A DNA stretch of 62,225 bases, taken from assembly GCA_903908165.1 (NCBI GenBank), contig CAIVQX010000151.1, positions 1-62,225 of the forward strand. Reading direction: 5' to 3'. Positions 17,078-25,674 of the stretch are shown in pieces (the first letter of the stretch is position 1; each line of letters starts with the position of its first letter). The notes beneath the pieces are model-generated. The model worked only from the letters and a program-made list of their open reading frames with translations, ran no database searches and was not told the origin of the DNA. Source of the DNA: an uncultured Methylococcaceae bacterium. GTDB taxonomy: Bacteria > Pseudomonadota > Gammaproteobacteria > Methylococcales > Methylomonadaceae. The position numbers were made by a program, and so were the translations under genes.

Positions 17078-19078
17078 ATGACAAATAAAAAAAAACGCGG
17101 CCGAAATGATTTTTCCTCTGATTTCAACACAGAAGAAGAGGATTTTATCTTAGCCGATTTGGATAATGTTCATAACGACCAAGATTTAGCTCTGGTTGAT
17201 TTATCCAATTTTGTGGATGATGAAGAGGTAATTAATACTTTATTAGTTAATTCAACTTCGGATTACAAAGATGAATTTGAACATGATAATTTTCCTGAAG
17301 ATTTTGTAATTAATGACCGTAATAACACAAATGAGTTATTGGATTTCAATCTATTTTTGATTGAGCCAATTGAACATGATTCACTCACACAACCTGAAGA
17401 ATCGATATCGTTGGATAGTCAAAGCATTATTCCCATTGATCATGATGAAAAAGAAGAATATTTTGTGACGGATTCATTTAAAGACGAAGAATTTAAAATT
17501 GATATTCCATTAAATGAAGGTCGTAAAGTAGAAATATCAAAAACGTTAATTGATACATTATTGAGTGGTATAGAAATTTCGAAAAGCGCCGGGTTTGATT
17601 TTACAGGTCCACGTGAGGATCAAATAATCTCTATGGTAGAGTCCGGTAATTATGTTGAGGCAGCAAGTCTAAGTGAAGCTATGCTTCTAGACGGTATCTT
17701 TGATATGCGTTTGGTTTGTTATTTTCTCTATGGATATTGGTTAGACAAGGGCTTAGTAAGTCTTGCTGATGTTTTAAATTCTTTAAATAGTATTATTTCA
17801 AAAAATACAGATGTTTCAAGTTCATTGACGACATTGAATAATATATTCGAAAAAAGTTTATATTGGTTATTTCGCCAGTTATCAAAAACTATTCAGCGAG
17901 AGGAACACAAAAATACTTTGTTGTGGCAAAACTGGCAAACAAATATAACCGAAAATGGAGTTAATAATATATTGAAAGCTGGAGAGTCTTTATCTGTAGT
18001 CATTGGTTATCAAGATTATGATAATAGAGAGGACTTAATTGCACTATGGGGCAAAATAGAGGATTGTTTATTGGCTCTTCATGATACTGGTGATATGGAA
18101 CAGTCAGGAGTTGTTGATATCCCAGTTAATGAAGTTTCTTATAAAGAAGAAAGTGTCGTAAATATAAAAAACAATACAAGCAATTCTGATGAATGTTACC
18201 AGCAAAAACATAACAATCAGGGAGAATTACTAGCATCTTTAGTAGCTCTTAGATTTGATAATGATGGCTTTAGAAAGCAACTCAATAGTTATGAGAATAA
18301 AGAAAAAAAATCCAGAATAATTGTTTATGCCTCATTATGTTTAGGGATTTTGAGTATACTTTTACTGATGGGTACTGGGTTTGTCATTTTAAATTTACAA
18401 ACTAAAGTAGTAAAATTAACTGAACTTGTTTCGATACTTGAGGATGATGTGAGTGGGTTGTCAGAGAAAAATCCTGATCAAGCAATTAATGATAAGGAAT
18501 TGTCTGCTGAATTATTAGATCAAGGTCTTGCTAATGTTGTTGAGTCTAATCAACAGCCAGTTAAAGAATATACCATTGAAAATGGCGGATTATCAAATGC
18601 TACTGAACAAAAAATATCAGAAATAAATAAGGCTGCGATAGAAGAAAACTCATTAGGAGCATCTCAATCTATAGCAAAACTTTCTGTAAATAATGGATCA
18701 GTGGTTGCCAAAAAAAGCACTTTACCGACTAAATCAACTAGTAAAAAAGAGGTACATACAATCTCTGAGAAGAGTAACAATCTATCAGGGGTTACTGGGA
18801 AAGTTGCATCTACAAAAGAAGTAATTGAAAAGACTAATGATGCTATGGGTTGGGTTGTTAATTTAACTGCATTCAATGAACAAAAAGAAGCTAAAAAGAA
18901 GGCGGCCTATTTTGCGAAGAAAGGCATCACTGTTAAAGTAATATCGGTACCATTAAGGAATAAAACTTGGTATCAACTTCAGGTTACAGGGTTTAAAAAT
19001 AAAAAAGATGCGGCTTCATATGCAGAGAAAATAAAAAAATCTGAGAATTTACATGCTGTGTCCTTGAATAATAGGTAA
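17078..19078 (+). CDS. Large single-pass membrane protein with C-terminal SPOR domain, 666 aa
   Basis: The first 20 residues are basic (MTNKKKRGRN), then a long acidic, low-complexity cytoplasmic region (about 15-150) precedes a helical part (about 155-400). A single membrane helix spans about 413-437 (ASLCLGILSILLLMGTGFVI), followed by a coiled-coil and Ser/Lys-rich periplasmic linker. A SPOR domain occupies about 588-664 (GWVVNLTAF ... WYQLQVTGF). SPOR domains bind denuded peptidoglycan at division sites, so a division or wall-related role is likely. The cytoplasmic part matches nothing I know. It is monocistronic and divergent from gcvR/bcp. It may supply the SPOR function missing from the DamX-like protein at 23029. 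Confidence 0.8.
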   Translation: MTNKKKRGRNDFSSDFNTEEEDFILADLDNVHNDQDLALVDLSNFVDDEEVINTLLVNSTSDYKDEFEHDNFPEDFVINDRNNTNELLDFNLFLIEPIEHDSLTQPEESISLDSQSIIPIDHDEKEEYFVTDSFKDEEFKIDIPLNEGRKVEISKTLIDTLLSGIEISKSAGFDFTGPREDQIISMVESGNYVEAASLSEAMLLDGIFDMRLVCYFLYGYWLDKGLVSLADVLNSLNSIISKNTDVSSSLTTLNNIFEKSLYWLFRQLSKTIQREEHKNTLLWQNWQTNITENGVNNILKAGESLSVVIGYQDYDNREDLIALWGKIEDCLLALHDTGDMEQSGVVDIPVNEVSYKEESVVNIKNNTSNSDECYQQKHNNQGELLASLVALRFDNDGFRKQLNSYENKEKKSRIIVYASLCLGILSILLLMGTGFVILNLQTKVVKLTELVSILEDDVSGLSEKNPDQAINDKELSAELLDQGLANVVESNQQPVKEYTIENGGLSNATEQKISEINKAAIEENSLGASQSIAKLSVNNGSVVAKKSTLPTKSTSKKEVHTISEKSNNLSGVTGKVASTKEVIEKTNDAMGWVVNLTAFNEQKEAKKKAAYFAKKGITVKVISVPLRNKTWYQLQVTGFKNKKDAASYAEKIKKSENLHAVSLNNR

Positions 19079-19108
19079 ATTAATTACTAATTATTCTATA
19101 AGATAAAT

Positions 19109-19134
19109 ATGGGTAATTAAATTATATTGCCCAT
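19109..19134. terminator. Hairpin between convergent genes
   Basis: Nine-base arms ATGGGTAAT (19109-19117) and ATTGCCCAT (19126-19134), one pair being G-T, close an eight-base loop in an AT-rich setting between the SPOR gene and the leftward yqiB-like gene. It suits a bidirectional terminator, though neither side has a long T run. Confidence 0.5.
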
Positions 19135-19145
19135 GATTTAATTTA

Positions 19146-19577
19146 TTAACTATTAAATTGATATTCTCGACTTAGGCAATGATCCAACCATTTTTGTAAA
19201 AAATAATTTAATCGCCATTTGTAATCCATAATTTCGTGGCTAAGACTAGGCGTATTGAATGCCTGTGCAACACAGCGGCGTCCATAATGATTCAATACTT
19301 CAGCCAACTTTAAATCCAGATAGATGGATATTAGAACAGCCGGTTCATCTAATAGGTCTTTTTCTTTTTTAAAGCGATGAGTAAGTTTAATTGTCATTGT
19401 ATACGGCGCAACTGCAATCACAATAAGATGAAGTGTAGGAGTATGGCGGGCGATTCCAATGGATATATCTTTTAGGATAAATAAGTCGGGGACTAGTTTT
19501 AGTAATTTTTGATAATTAGATTCACATATTTTTTCTAAACAATAAGATGTATTTACTGGATTAACAAGGCTCATCAT
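19146..19577 (-). CDS. yqiB: DUF1249 family protein (YqiB-like)
   Basis: A soluble protein of unknown function resembling E. coli YqiB. Conserved features are YQKLLKLVPDL near the N-terminus, LTHRFKK in the middle, and a C-terminal DYKWRLNYFLQKWLDHCL, corresponding to 'INQFLADWLRYCL' of YqiB. The frame could begin far upstream inside queD, but the ATG at 19577 (or the next, 19574) gives family length (143 aa) and starts six bases after the queD stop. In E. coli yqiB is next to cpdA; here it follows queD. Confidence 0.78.
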   Translation of the reverse strand: MMSLVNPVNTSYCLEKICESNYQKLLKLVPDLFILKDISIGIARHTPTLHLIVIAVAPYTMTIKLTHRFKKEKDLLDEPAVLISIYLDLKLAEVLNHYGRRCVAQAFNTPSLSHEIMDYKWRLNYFLQKWLDHCLSREYQFNS

Positions 19578-19582
19578 TAATG

Positions 19583-19987
19583 TCAGTGTTCTTGATAGCA
19601 AGCATATGCACTTGCAGTTTCCCATAAAACCACTTGTGCGACATTGAAGCCAGCTTCTTTAACATATTGATAGATCATTTTACTTAATATTTCGGCAGTT
19701 GGATGCTCATCAAGAGCAAGGAAGCGTTCATTATTTGCAATTAACATTGGTATGATCGGGTCATCTTTATGCAGTAAGAAATTATGATCAAGGCAGTTAT
19801 TTATGTAACTCTCGACGCAATCTCTAACATCTGAGAAATCACAGACCATATCTTGATTGTTTAATTCTTTCTGTTGTATTGAAATTGACGCCTTGACACT
19901 GTGACCGTGTAAATTTCGACATTTACCCGCATGGTTCATTAATCGATGTCCATAACAAAAATATACTTCTTTGGTAATTGTAAACAT
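19583..19987 (-). CDS. queD: 6-carboxy-tetrahydropterin synthase QueD (PTPS family)
   Basis: Converts dihydroneopterin triphosphate to 6-carboxytetrahydropterin in queuosine (7-deazaguanine) synthesis. Zinc ligands are visible as H15 in FCYGHRLMNH and the HGH of CRNLHGHS, where the catalytic Cys also sits (C28-x3-HGH). The DHNFLLHKDD and PTAEILSKMI segments complete the active site. Its 134 residues are a little longer than average. No preQ1 riboswitch is apparent upstream, and the remaining queuosine genes are not in the window. Confidence 0.88.
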   Translation of the reverse strand: MFTITKEVYFCYGHRLMNHAGKCRNLHGHSVKASISIQQKELNNQDMVCDFSDVRDCVESYINNCLDHNFLLHKDDPIIPMLIANNERFLALDEHPTAEILSKMIYQYVKEAGFNVAQVVLWETASAYACYQEH

Positions 19988-20246
19988 AAGTGCAAGAAAC
20001 TATAGGGATTTTTAAAATACATAAAAATGGGATTAACTCTTTTATGAGTCAATATGAATAATAAAGCACAATTTGTGTTTAATATGTGGTTTTTCTTACT
20101 GACCAGTATTGGTTTTCGTCGATTTTACTATAAAAAAACTAATGACGGAGAAGGAGTTTAATTACATATTGAAATTATTTAGAAAAGTTTACTGAATTTC
20201 TATAAAATCTACACTTTAATCACAACGTTTAAATCTCTTGGTATCC

Positions 20247-21215
20247 ATGGATCTAAAATTTCTCGATTTTGAACAACCAATCGCCGAATTAGAAGCGAAA
20301 ATAAAAGAACTCCGTAATGTGGAGTTTGATAACAATATAAATATTTCAGATGCTCTTAAACAGCTTGAAGATAGGAGCCAAGCACTCACTGAATCTATTT
20401 TTAATAACCTTTCTGATTGGCAAATCTCTCAATTATCCAGGCATCCAGGACGCCCTTATACTTTGGATTTTGTTGAACAAATATTCACAGATTTTCATGA
20501 GTTACATGGCGATAGAGCTTATGCAGATGATCCCGCTATTGTCTGTGGATTAGCTCGCCTTGAAGGTCAGCCAGTGATGATAATTGGTCATCAGAAAGGT
20601 CGTGACACCAAAGAAAAAATTTATCGTAATTTTGGTATGCCTCGACCTGAAGGCTATCGTAAGGCTTTGCGTGTAATGAAAATGGCAGAGCGGTTTAAAA
20701 TTCCTGTAATTTGTTTGATTGATACACCGGGCGCTTATCCAGGGATTGGTGCAGAAGAACGAGGTCAAAGTGAGGCTATCGCAAAAAATCTTTTTGAAAT
20801 GGCAAAACTTAGAACCCCGATTATTTGTACAATTATCGGTGAAGGTGGTTCTGGTGGTGCTTTAGCTATTGGTGTAGGTGATCGGTTAATCATGCTTGAA
20901 TACAGTACTTATTCAGTTATTTCTCCTGAAGGTTGTGCATCTATTCTTTGGAAGAGTGCTGATAAGTCACAATTAGCTGCTGAGGCTATGGGTATCACTT
21001 CTGATCGTATCCGGGAACAGGGATTTCTTGACGAGGTTGTTAGAGAGCCATTGGGCGGCGGTCACCGAAATTTCAAAATTATTAGTTTAAACTTGAAAGA
21101 GGCATTAATGCGGCATTTAGCCGATTTAAAGCATCAAGATATTGATAAAATTTTACAAAATCGTTATCAGCGAATTATGAACTTTGGTGTTTTTTCTGAA
21201 GAGATCGTCAAATAA
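20247..21215 (+). CDS. accA: Acetyl-CoA carboxylase carboxyltransferase subunit alpha, AccA
   Basis: Transfers the carboxyl group from biotin-BCCP to acetyl-CoA, with AccD, in the first step of fatty acid synthesis. The N-terminus [20 protein letters not shown] matches E. coli AccA closely and fixes the start at the ATG 20247 rather than a TTG nine bases earlier. Signature blocks include [39 protein letters not shown] and [15 protein letters not shown]. Its 322 residues are normal. It is preceded by a 260-base region without a gene and followed by a hairpin. Confidence 0.96.
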   Translation: MDLKFLDFEQPIAELEAKIKELRNVEFDNNINISDALKQLEDRSQALTESIFNNLSDWQISQLSRHPGRPYTLDFVEQIFTDFHELHGDRAYADDPAIVCGLARLEGQPVMIIGHQKGRDTKEKIYRNFGMPRPEGYRKALRVMKMAERFKIPVICLIDTPGAYPGIGAEERGQSEAIAKNLFEMAKLRTPIICTIIGEGGSGGALAIGVGDRLIMLEYSTYSVISPEGCASILWKSADKSQLAAEAMGITSDRIREQGFLDEVVREPLGGGHRNFKIISLNLKEALMRHLADLKHQDIDKILQNRYQRIMNFGVFSEEIVK

Positions 21216-21332
21216 AAGGGTTAATTTGAAATATTTTTATATCGCTTTAATTAAAGATTGGAATAAAAAAAGTTATTTTTCAAATTACAACTTTTTATCT
21301 AGTTACAGACAGCAGCAGCTTTTTATAAATTA

Positions 21333-21360
21333 AATCACCTTGACGATATCCAAGGTGATT
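21333..21360. terminator. Strong hairpin between accA and the DUF411 gene
   Basis: Perfect ten-base arms AATCACCTTG (21333-21342) and CAAGGTGATT (21351-21360) enclose an eight-base loop. It lies between two convergent genes, and ATGATTTT follows on the + strand. It probably serves both directions. Confidence 0.65.
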
Positions 21361-21386
21361 ATGATTTTACCAGTGATTTGAAATTA

Positions 21387-21845
21387 TTAGTGGTAACTAT
21401 TGAAGACTTTATAGTTATTTTCCTTATCGAAACTCATAACGTCATAAGCATCTTTTTTACCACCCATTTCCATACCAGGTGTTCCTTTAGGCATGCCAGG
21501 AACAGAAATTCCAACTATTTTTGGCTTGGTTTTTAGTAAATTTTTAATGTCATCAGCTGGAACATGACCTTCAACGACATAGCCGTCTATAATAGCGGTA
21601 TGACAAGAAGTCATTTCCGCTAAAACGCCATATTTATTTTTTACAGATTGAACATCATCCGTAATAATATCTTTGACATTAAAATTATTTTTCTTCAGAT
21701 GTTCCAGCCATTTGCCACAACAGTTACAACTTGGACTTCTATAAACAACAATATCAATAGTATTTTCTGTTTCAATGCTTTCAGCGTTGGCGATAGGGTT
21801 GCAAGTAAGTAGGCCAATTGTAAGAATACGATAGAGTAATTTCAT
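21387..21845 (-). CDS. DUF411 (CopG-like) exported metal-binding protein
   Basis: A secreted thioredoxin-like protein of the DUF411 family, often found with copper resistance genes. A signal peptide (about 1-21, ending ANA) precedes the conserved YRSPSCNCCGKWLEHL (about 35-50), whose CNCC cluster is the likely metal or redox site. A further Cys lies in TSCHTAIIDGYVVEGHVPA, and a Met/Gly-rich segment PGMPKGTPGMEMGG sits near 115-128. It is 20 bases downstream of hemE on the same strand, so they may be co-transcribed. Copper binding is inferred from the family. Confidence 0.85.
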   Translation of the reverse strand: MKLLYRILTIGLLTCNPIANAESIETENTIDIVVYRSPSCNCCGKWLEHLKKNNFNVKDIITDDVQSVKNKYGVLAEMTSCHTAIIDGYVVEGHVPADDIKNLLKTKPKIVGISVPGMPKGTPGMEMGGKKDAYDVMSFDKENNYKVFNSYH

Positions 21846-21865
21846 ATGAGTGCTCTTTATAAATT

Positions 21866-22930
21866 TTAATTATGATACATAGGGCTAAATTCATGGACGG
21901 CATTCACCATGGCTTTTACATGATCAGGGTTGATGTCTGGTAAAATACCATGTCCTAAATTGAAAACATGCCCAGAACCTGTTCCGTATTTTTGTAAAAT
22001 GGTTTTAACTTTCTCAATTATGATTTCTGGCTGTGCGTAAAGTGCGACCGGATCCATGTTTCCTTGTAAAGCGACTATATTACCCACTCGTGCGCGTGCT
22101 TTTTCAATATCAGTTTGCCAGTCGAGCCCCAATGCATCATACCCAGCATCAATCATGCTTTCTAGCCAAAGTCCACCCCCTTTGGTAAACAGAATTGTTG
22201 GAATTTGTTGTCCATCTATATCAGTTTTTAATAAGTTCCTGACTTGTTTTGCATAATACAAAGAGAATTCAATATAGTCTTCAGAAGTTAACATGCCACC
22301 CCATGTATCGAATAACATGATTGCTTGGGCTCCTGCCTCAATTTGTGCGTTAAGGTAAGCGGCAACTGATTGGGCAAGTTTATCAAGCATGACATGCAAT
22401 TGTTTTGGCTGTTCATACATTAGACCTTTAATCTTTTGAAAGCTTTTACTACTACCACCTTCAACCATATATGTTGCAAGTGTCCAAGGGCTACCTGAGA
22501 AACCAATTAACGGTACGCTGCCTTGTAAGGTGTTTCTGATCAAACGAACCGCATCAATAACATATCTTAGTTCGCTAGTAGGGTCAGGAATAGGAAGTTT
22601 TTTAATATCGGCTGCTGTCTTGATTGGATGCTTGAATTTAGGCCCTTCACCTTCCGTGAAATATAATCCCAACCCCATGGCATCCGGAATGGTTAATATA
22701 TCTGAAAACAAAATGGCAGCATCAAAATTGAACCGCCTTAGGGGTTGCATAGTAACTTCGCAGGCTAATTCGGGATTAGTGCACAGATTTAAAAAACTTC
22801 CAGCCTGTTCTCTTATTTTTCTATATTCAGGTAGGTAACGTCCGGCTTGACGCATCATCCAAACTGGTGTGCGTTTAATGGGTTGCTTTAAAAGCGCTTT
22901 TATGAAGATGTCGTTTTTTAATACTGTCAT
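21866..22930 (-). CDS. hemE: Uroporphyrinogen decarboxylase HemE
   Basis: Removes four carboxyl groups from uroporphyrinogen III to give coproporphyrinogen III in haem synthesis. The signature [21 protein letters not shown] (about 19-39) contains the catalytic Arg residues. [12 protein letters not shown] supplies the conserved Asp, and [19 protein letters not shown] is present. Its 354 residues are standard. It follows the DamX-like gene on the same strand after about 98 bases. Confidence 0.96.
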   Translation of the reverse strand: MTVLKNDIFIKALLKQPIKRTPVWMMRQAGRYLPEYRKIREQAGSFLNLCTNPELACEVTMQPLRRFNFDAAILFSDILTIPDAMGLGLYFTEGEGPKFKHPIKTAADIKKLPIPDPTSELRYVIDAVRLIRNTLQGSVPLIGFSGSPWTLATYMVEGGSSKSFQKIKGLMYEQPKQLHVMLDKLAQSVAAYLNAQIEAGAQAIMLFDTWGGMLTSEDYIEFSLYYAKQVRNLLKTDIDGQQIPTILFTKGGGLWLESMIDAGYDALGLDWQTDIEKARARVGNIVALQGNMDPVALYAQPEIIIEKVKTILQKYGTGSGHVFNLGHGILPDINPDHVKAMVNAVHEFSPMYHN

Positions 22931-23028
22931 TATAATTAGTTATTGATGGTTACGAGAATTCCGAAACTCAGGCGCTACAATACTATTTTAATTAATAGTA
23001 GGTTATTTTTGTAGTTGAAGCTCATGAA

Positions 23029-23757
23029 TTACGTTTTGAATTGTAAAGCGCTCAACCACTGAGTAACGAGTGCCAAAGTAATCAATCCAACAACGGCGGC
23101 AACTAGAGTTAATAGCGAGCTATTATATTTGTTATTAATATCATAATTAGATACTTTAGCAATAATGTTACCTGGAATGCCTTCTGTTTCAAGGTAAATT
23201 TCTTTTAAGAAAGTCTCATTAATGTCATTGAAACTAATTTTCGATGGGGTTTTTAAAGTTAAATATTCTAAAAACTCACCGCATTGTGTTTTTGATAAAG
23301 CAGGTATTTCAATTAAGTGACAGTCATCAATAAAGTTAATTGATTGGTTGTTTGATGCCAACTCATCATTTGTTAAAGCAAATATAACCTGTAGATTTGG
23401 ATTATTTAATGTATAGCAAATAGTTTCTTTTATTAGGTTGGGTTCTAAGCAACCAGCATTATCAATCAGTAAAACTATTTTCTTGGATTTTGTTTGATCA
23501 ATAAGCTCAACTGAGGTTTTTTGAATCTGCTCGAAGTTTAATCCAGAGTGACCCATAATCAAACAATAATGAAGTGAACTATTTTTATAATCTTGGAGGG
23601 CATTTAGCAAAGTTGATTTTCCGATACCATTAGGCCCACAGACAATAAGAGCTTGTCTTGAATGACTAATTAGGTGAATTAATAGCTCAAGTTTTTTGAT
23701 TCGCTCTTGGCTTATTAAAGAATTATTAGCTCTGTTATTCTGATAGTTAAATGGCAT
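23029..23757 (-). CDS. DamX-like AAA ATPase with C-terminal membrane helix, lacking SPOR
   Basis: The position directly after aroK-aroB is where damX lies in gammaproteobacteria, and the protein begins like DamX: an AAA domain with Walker A GPNGIGKST (41-49) and Walker B VLLIDN (95-100). A single helix at about 215-237 (SLLTLVAAVVGLITLALVTQW) is followed by only five residues. E. coli DamX, about 430 residues, continues into a periplasmic linker and SPOR domain; here translation stops just past the membrane. The 98 bases to hemE hold no SPOR remnant. The aroB stop is three bases in front, so it belongs to that operon. Role inferred: division or pilus-linked ATPase. Confidence 0.75.
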   Translation of the reverse strand: MPFNYQNNRANNSLISQERIKKLELLIHLISHSRQALIVCGPNGIGKSTLLNALQDYKNSSLHYCLIMGHSGLNFEQIQKTSVELIDQTKSKKIVLLIDNAGCLEPNLIKETICYTLNNPNLQVIFALTNDELASNNQSINFIDDCHLIEIPALSKTQCGEFLEYLTLKTPSKISFNDINETFLKEIYLETEGIPGNIIAKVSNYDINNKYNSSLLTLVAAVVGLITLALVTQWLSALQFKT

Positions 23758-23760
23758 CTT

Positions 23761-24861
23761 TTACGATGGAGATAATGATTGGTTTTTGCCGTAGCTTTCA
23801 AGCGTCTGGACTATTAGCTTGTTTTCTATTTCTATAGGCAATGTTGCTGTGCCCAGTTTGGTTAGCAAAATAAGCCGGATTTTACCGTCTACATTTTTTT
23901 TATCTACTGCCATCAAGTCAAGAAATTGACTACTATTAAGCTTTGTTGGCGGTATTGTAGGAAGATTGCATTTTTTAAATAATGCTACTATTCGATTTAC
24001 ATCAGAATCTGTTAACCAACCTATTCTTCGGGAAAGGTCAGCAGCTTGACAAGTTCCTATTGCAACTGCTTCGCCATGCAAATAAGTACCGTAGCCGACA
24101 CCTGTTTCAATTGCATGACCGAAAGTATGACCTAAATTTAAGGTGGCTCTGACTCCTGTCTCAGTTTCATCTTCAGAGACAATTTCAGCTTTATTTATAC
24201 AGGAACGTTCAATGGCGTACGCCAAAGCGTGCTTGTCTCGATTTAGTAATTTATCAACATTAATTTCTAGCCACTCAAAGAAAACAATATCCCGAATTAA
24301 ACCATATTTTATTACTTCAGCTAAACCTGCTGATAACTGTCGATTGTCTAAGCTATCTAAAAAATCCGCATCTGCGATAACACATTCGGGCTGATAAAAA
24401 GCGCCAATCATATTTTTTCCTAATGGATGATTGACGCCTGTTTTACCACCAACAGAAGAGTCTACTTGGGCTAATAAAGTGGTAGGTATTTGTAAAAAAG
24501 AAATTCCTCTTTGATAGCAAGCTGCAGCAAAACCACCCATATCACCAATTACTCCGCCACCCAAAGCTATAAGGGTAGAATTACGGCTGAATTTATTAGC
24601 GAGTAATTTATCAAATATCTGTGTCACATATTCTAAAGTTTTAAATTGTTCTCCATCCGGCAATATTACAGTTTGTACTTCATATTCAAGTAAATTATTT
24701 AAAATTTTATCCAAATACAAAGGTGCAATTGTTACATTACTTATGATAACGACTTGTTTGGATTTAATATGGAACTTAAAAAGTTCAGACTTTTTTAATA
24801 AATCGGAGCCTATATATATTGGGTAACTTCGATTACCTAACTCTACCTGTATTTTCTTCAT
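23761..24861 (-). CDS. aroB: 3-dehydroquinate synthase AroB
   Basis: Second step of the shikimate pathway, converting DAHP to 3-dehydroquinate with NAD+ and a divalent metal. The nucleotide loop GGGVIGDMGGFAAACYQRGI and PTTLLAQVDSSVGGKTGVN are clear. Metal ligands lie in LNLGHTFGHAIE and YLHGEAVAIG. Its 366 residues are normal. It starts seven bases after aroK and is followed after three bases by the DamX-like gene. Confidence 0.96.
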   Translation of the reverse strand: MKKIQVELGNRSYPIYIGSDLLKKSELFKFHIKSKQVVIISNVTIAPLYLDKILNNLLEYEVQTVILPDGEQFKTLEYVTQIFDKLLANKFSRNSTLIALGGGVIGDMGGFAAACYQRGISFLQIPTTLLAQVDSSVGGKTGVNHPLGKNMIGAFYQPECVIADADFLDSLDNRQLSAGLAEVIKYGLIRDIVFFEWLEINVDKLLNRDKHALAYAIERSCINKAEIVSEDETETGVRATLNLGHTFGHAIETGVGYGTYLHGEAVAIGTCQAADLSRRIGWLTDSDVNRIVALFKKCNLPTIPPTKLNSSQFLDLMAVDKKNVDGKIRLILLTKLGTATLPIEIENKLIVQTLESYGKNQSLSPS

Positions 24862-24867
24862 TTATTT

Positions 24868-25398
24868 TTAACGATTGGCGGATTTATATTCTTCCAAAAT
24901 ATGGCTGACAACGGTTTTGCTTTGCATGATACCTGTATCAATAATAAAATCGGCACATGATAAATAAAGATGTTCTCGTTCCATAAATAAACTTTCTATC
25001 CGTTTTTTAGGGTCTTCCGTTTTTAATAATGGGCGTTGAATGTCTCTTCTGGTTCTTTCTAAAATCCTTTCTACCGAACATTGCAGATAGACTATAAAAC
25101 CATTGTCTTTTAATAATCGTCGGTTATCTTCACGTAATATTGCACCACCACCAGTGGCGAGGACGATTCCATTTAATTTTGTTAACTGCTGAATCATTTT
25201 TTGTTCCCGATCCCTGAAACCTTCCTCACCCTCAAATTCAAAAATAGTTGGAATATCTACACCGGTACTTTCTTCAATGGCTTTATCACTATCATAAAAA
25301 GGTACCGTTAGTGATTTTGCTAATTGCCGACCTATCGTGGTTTTTCCTGCACCCATTAGGCCGATTAAATATATATTTTCTGATCGTGTCATCAACAT
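24868..25398 (-). CDS. aroK: Shikimate kinase AroK
   Basis: Phosphorylates shikimate at the 3-hydroxyl. The P-loop is GLMGAGKTTIGRQLAK (about 13-28). The shikimate-binding DSDKAIEE and GEEGFRDRE segments, the GGG of LATGGGAIL and the lid RRDIQRPLL all match. Two in-frame ATG codons (25398 and 25392) are possible and neither has a strong ribosome-binding site. A 276-base space with short palindromes separates it from pilQ, so it may have its own promoter. Confidence 0.94.
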   Translation of the reverse strand: MLMTRSENIYLIGLMGAGKTTIGRQLAKSLTVPFYDSDKAIEESTGVDIPTIFEFEGEEGFRDREQKMIQQLTKLNGIVLATGGGAILREDNRRLLKDNGFIVYLQCSVERILERTRRDIQRPLLKTEDPKKRIESLFMEREHLYLSCADFIIDTGIMQSKTVVSHILEEYKSANR

Positions 25399-25612
25399 AC
25401 CATGATGGTTTTAAAACGCCCAATAGGGGTTTATTAAAATTTGATAGCTTCTCATAAGGGCATCGTTTTAGATTGTATTTCGTAATTAACTTGATATATC
25501 AACCTGTTATTCAACCTAGGAAGACGAAATAGCCTAATTTATTAGGTAAGGGCTTAGATTAAAGGTAAAGCTACTCTTTTAATAAGTCTGAACTTTTAAT
25601 TTCTATCTATCA

Positions 25613-25633
25613 TTATAAGATTAAATCTTATAA
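25613..25633. repeat. Perfect palindrome downstream of pilQ
   Basis: TTATAAGAT (25613-25621) and ATCTTATAA (25625-25633) with a three-base loop, 42 bases past the pilQ stop. It is all AT except one pair per arm, so it would be a weak terminator. Two other short perfect dyads lie in the same gap: TTGATATATCAA (25491-25502) and CCTAAT-TT-ATTAGG (25533-25546). Confidence 0.35.
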
Positions 25634-25674
25634 AGATGGGAGGATTATTCCGAATTTTCTCACCAAAAATATCT

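Noticed and set aside
19988..20246. Possible preQ1 riboswitch upstream of queD, or small RNA before accA
   Set aside because: No preQ1 aptamer pattern is visible on the leftward strand, and the rest is AT-rich without a stable fold or promoter-terminator pair. A 17-codon frame (ATG ACG GAG) there is too short to support.
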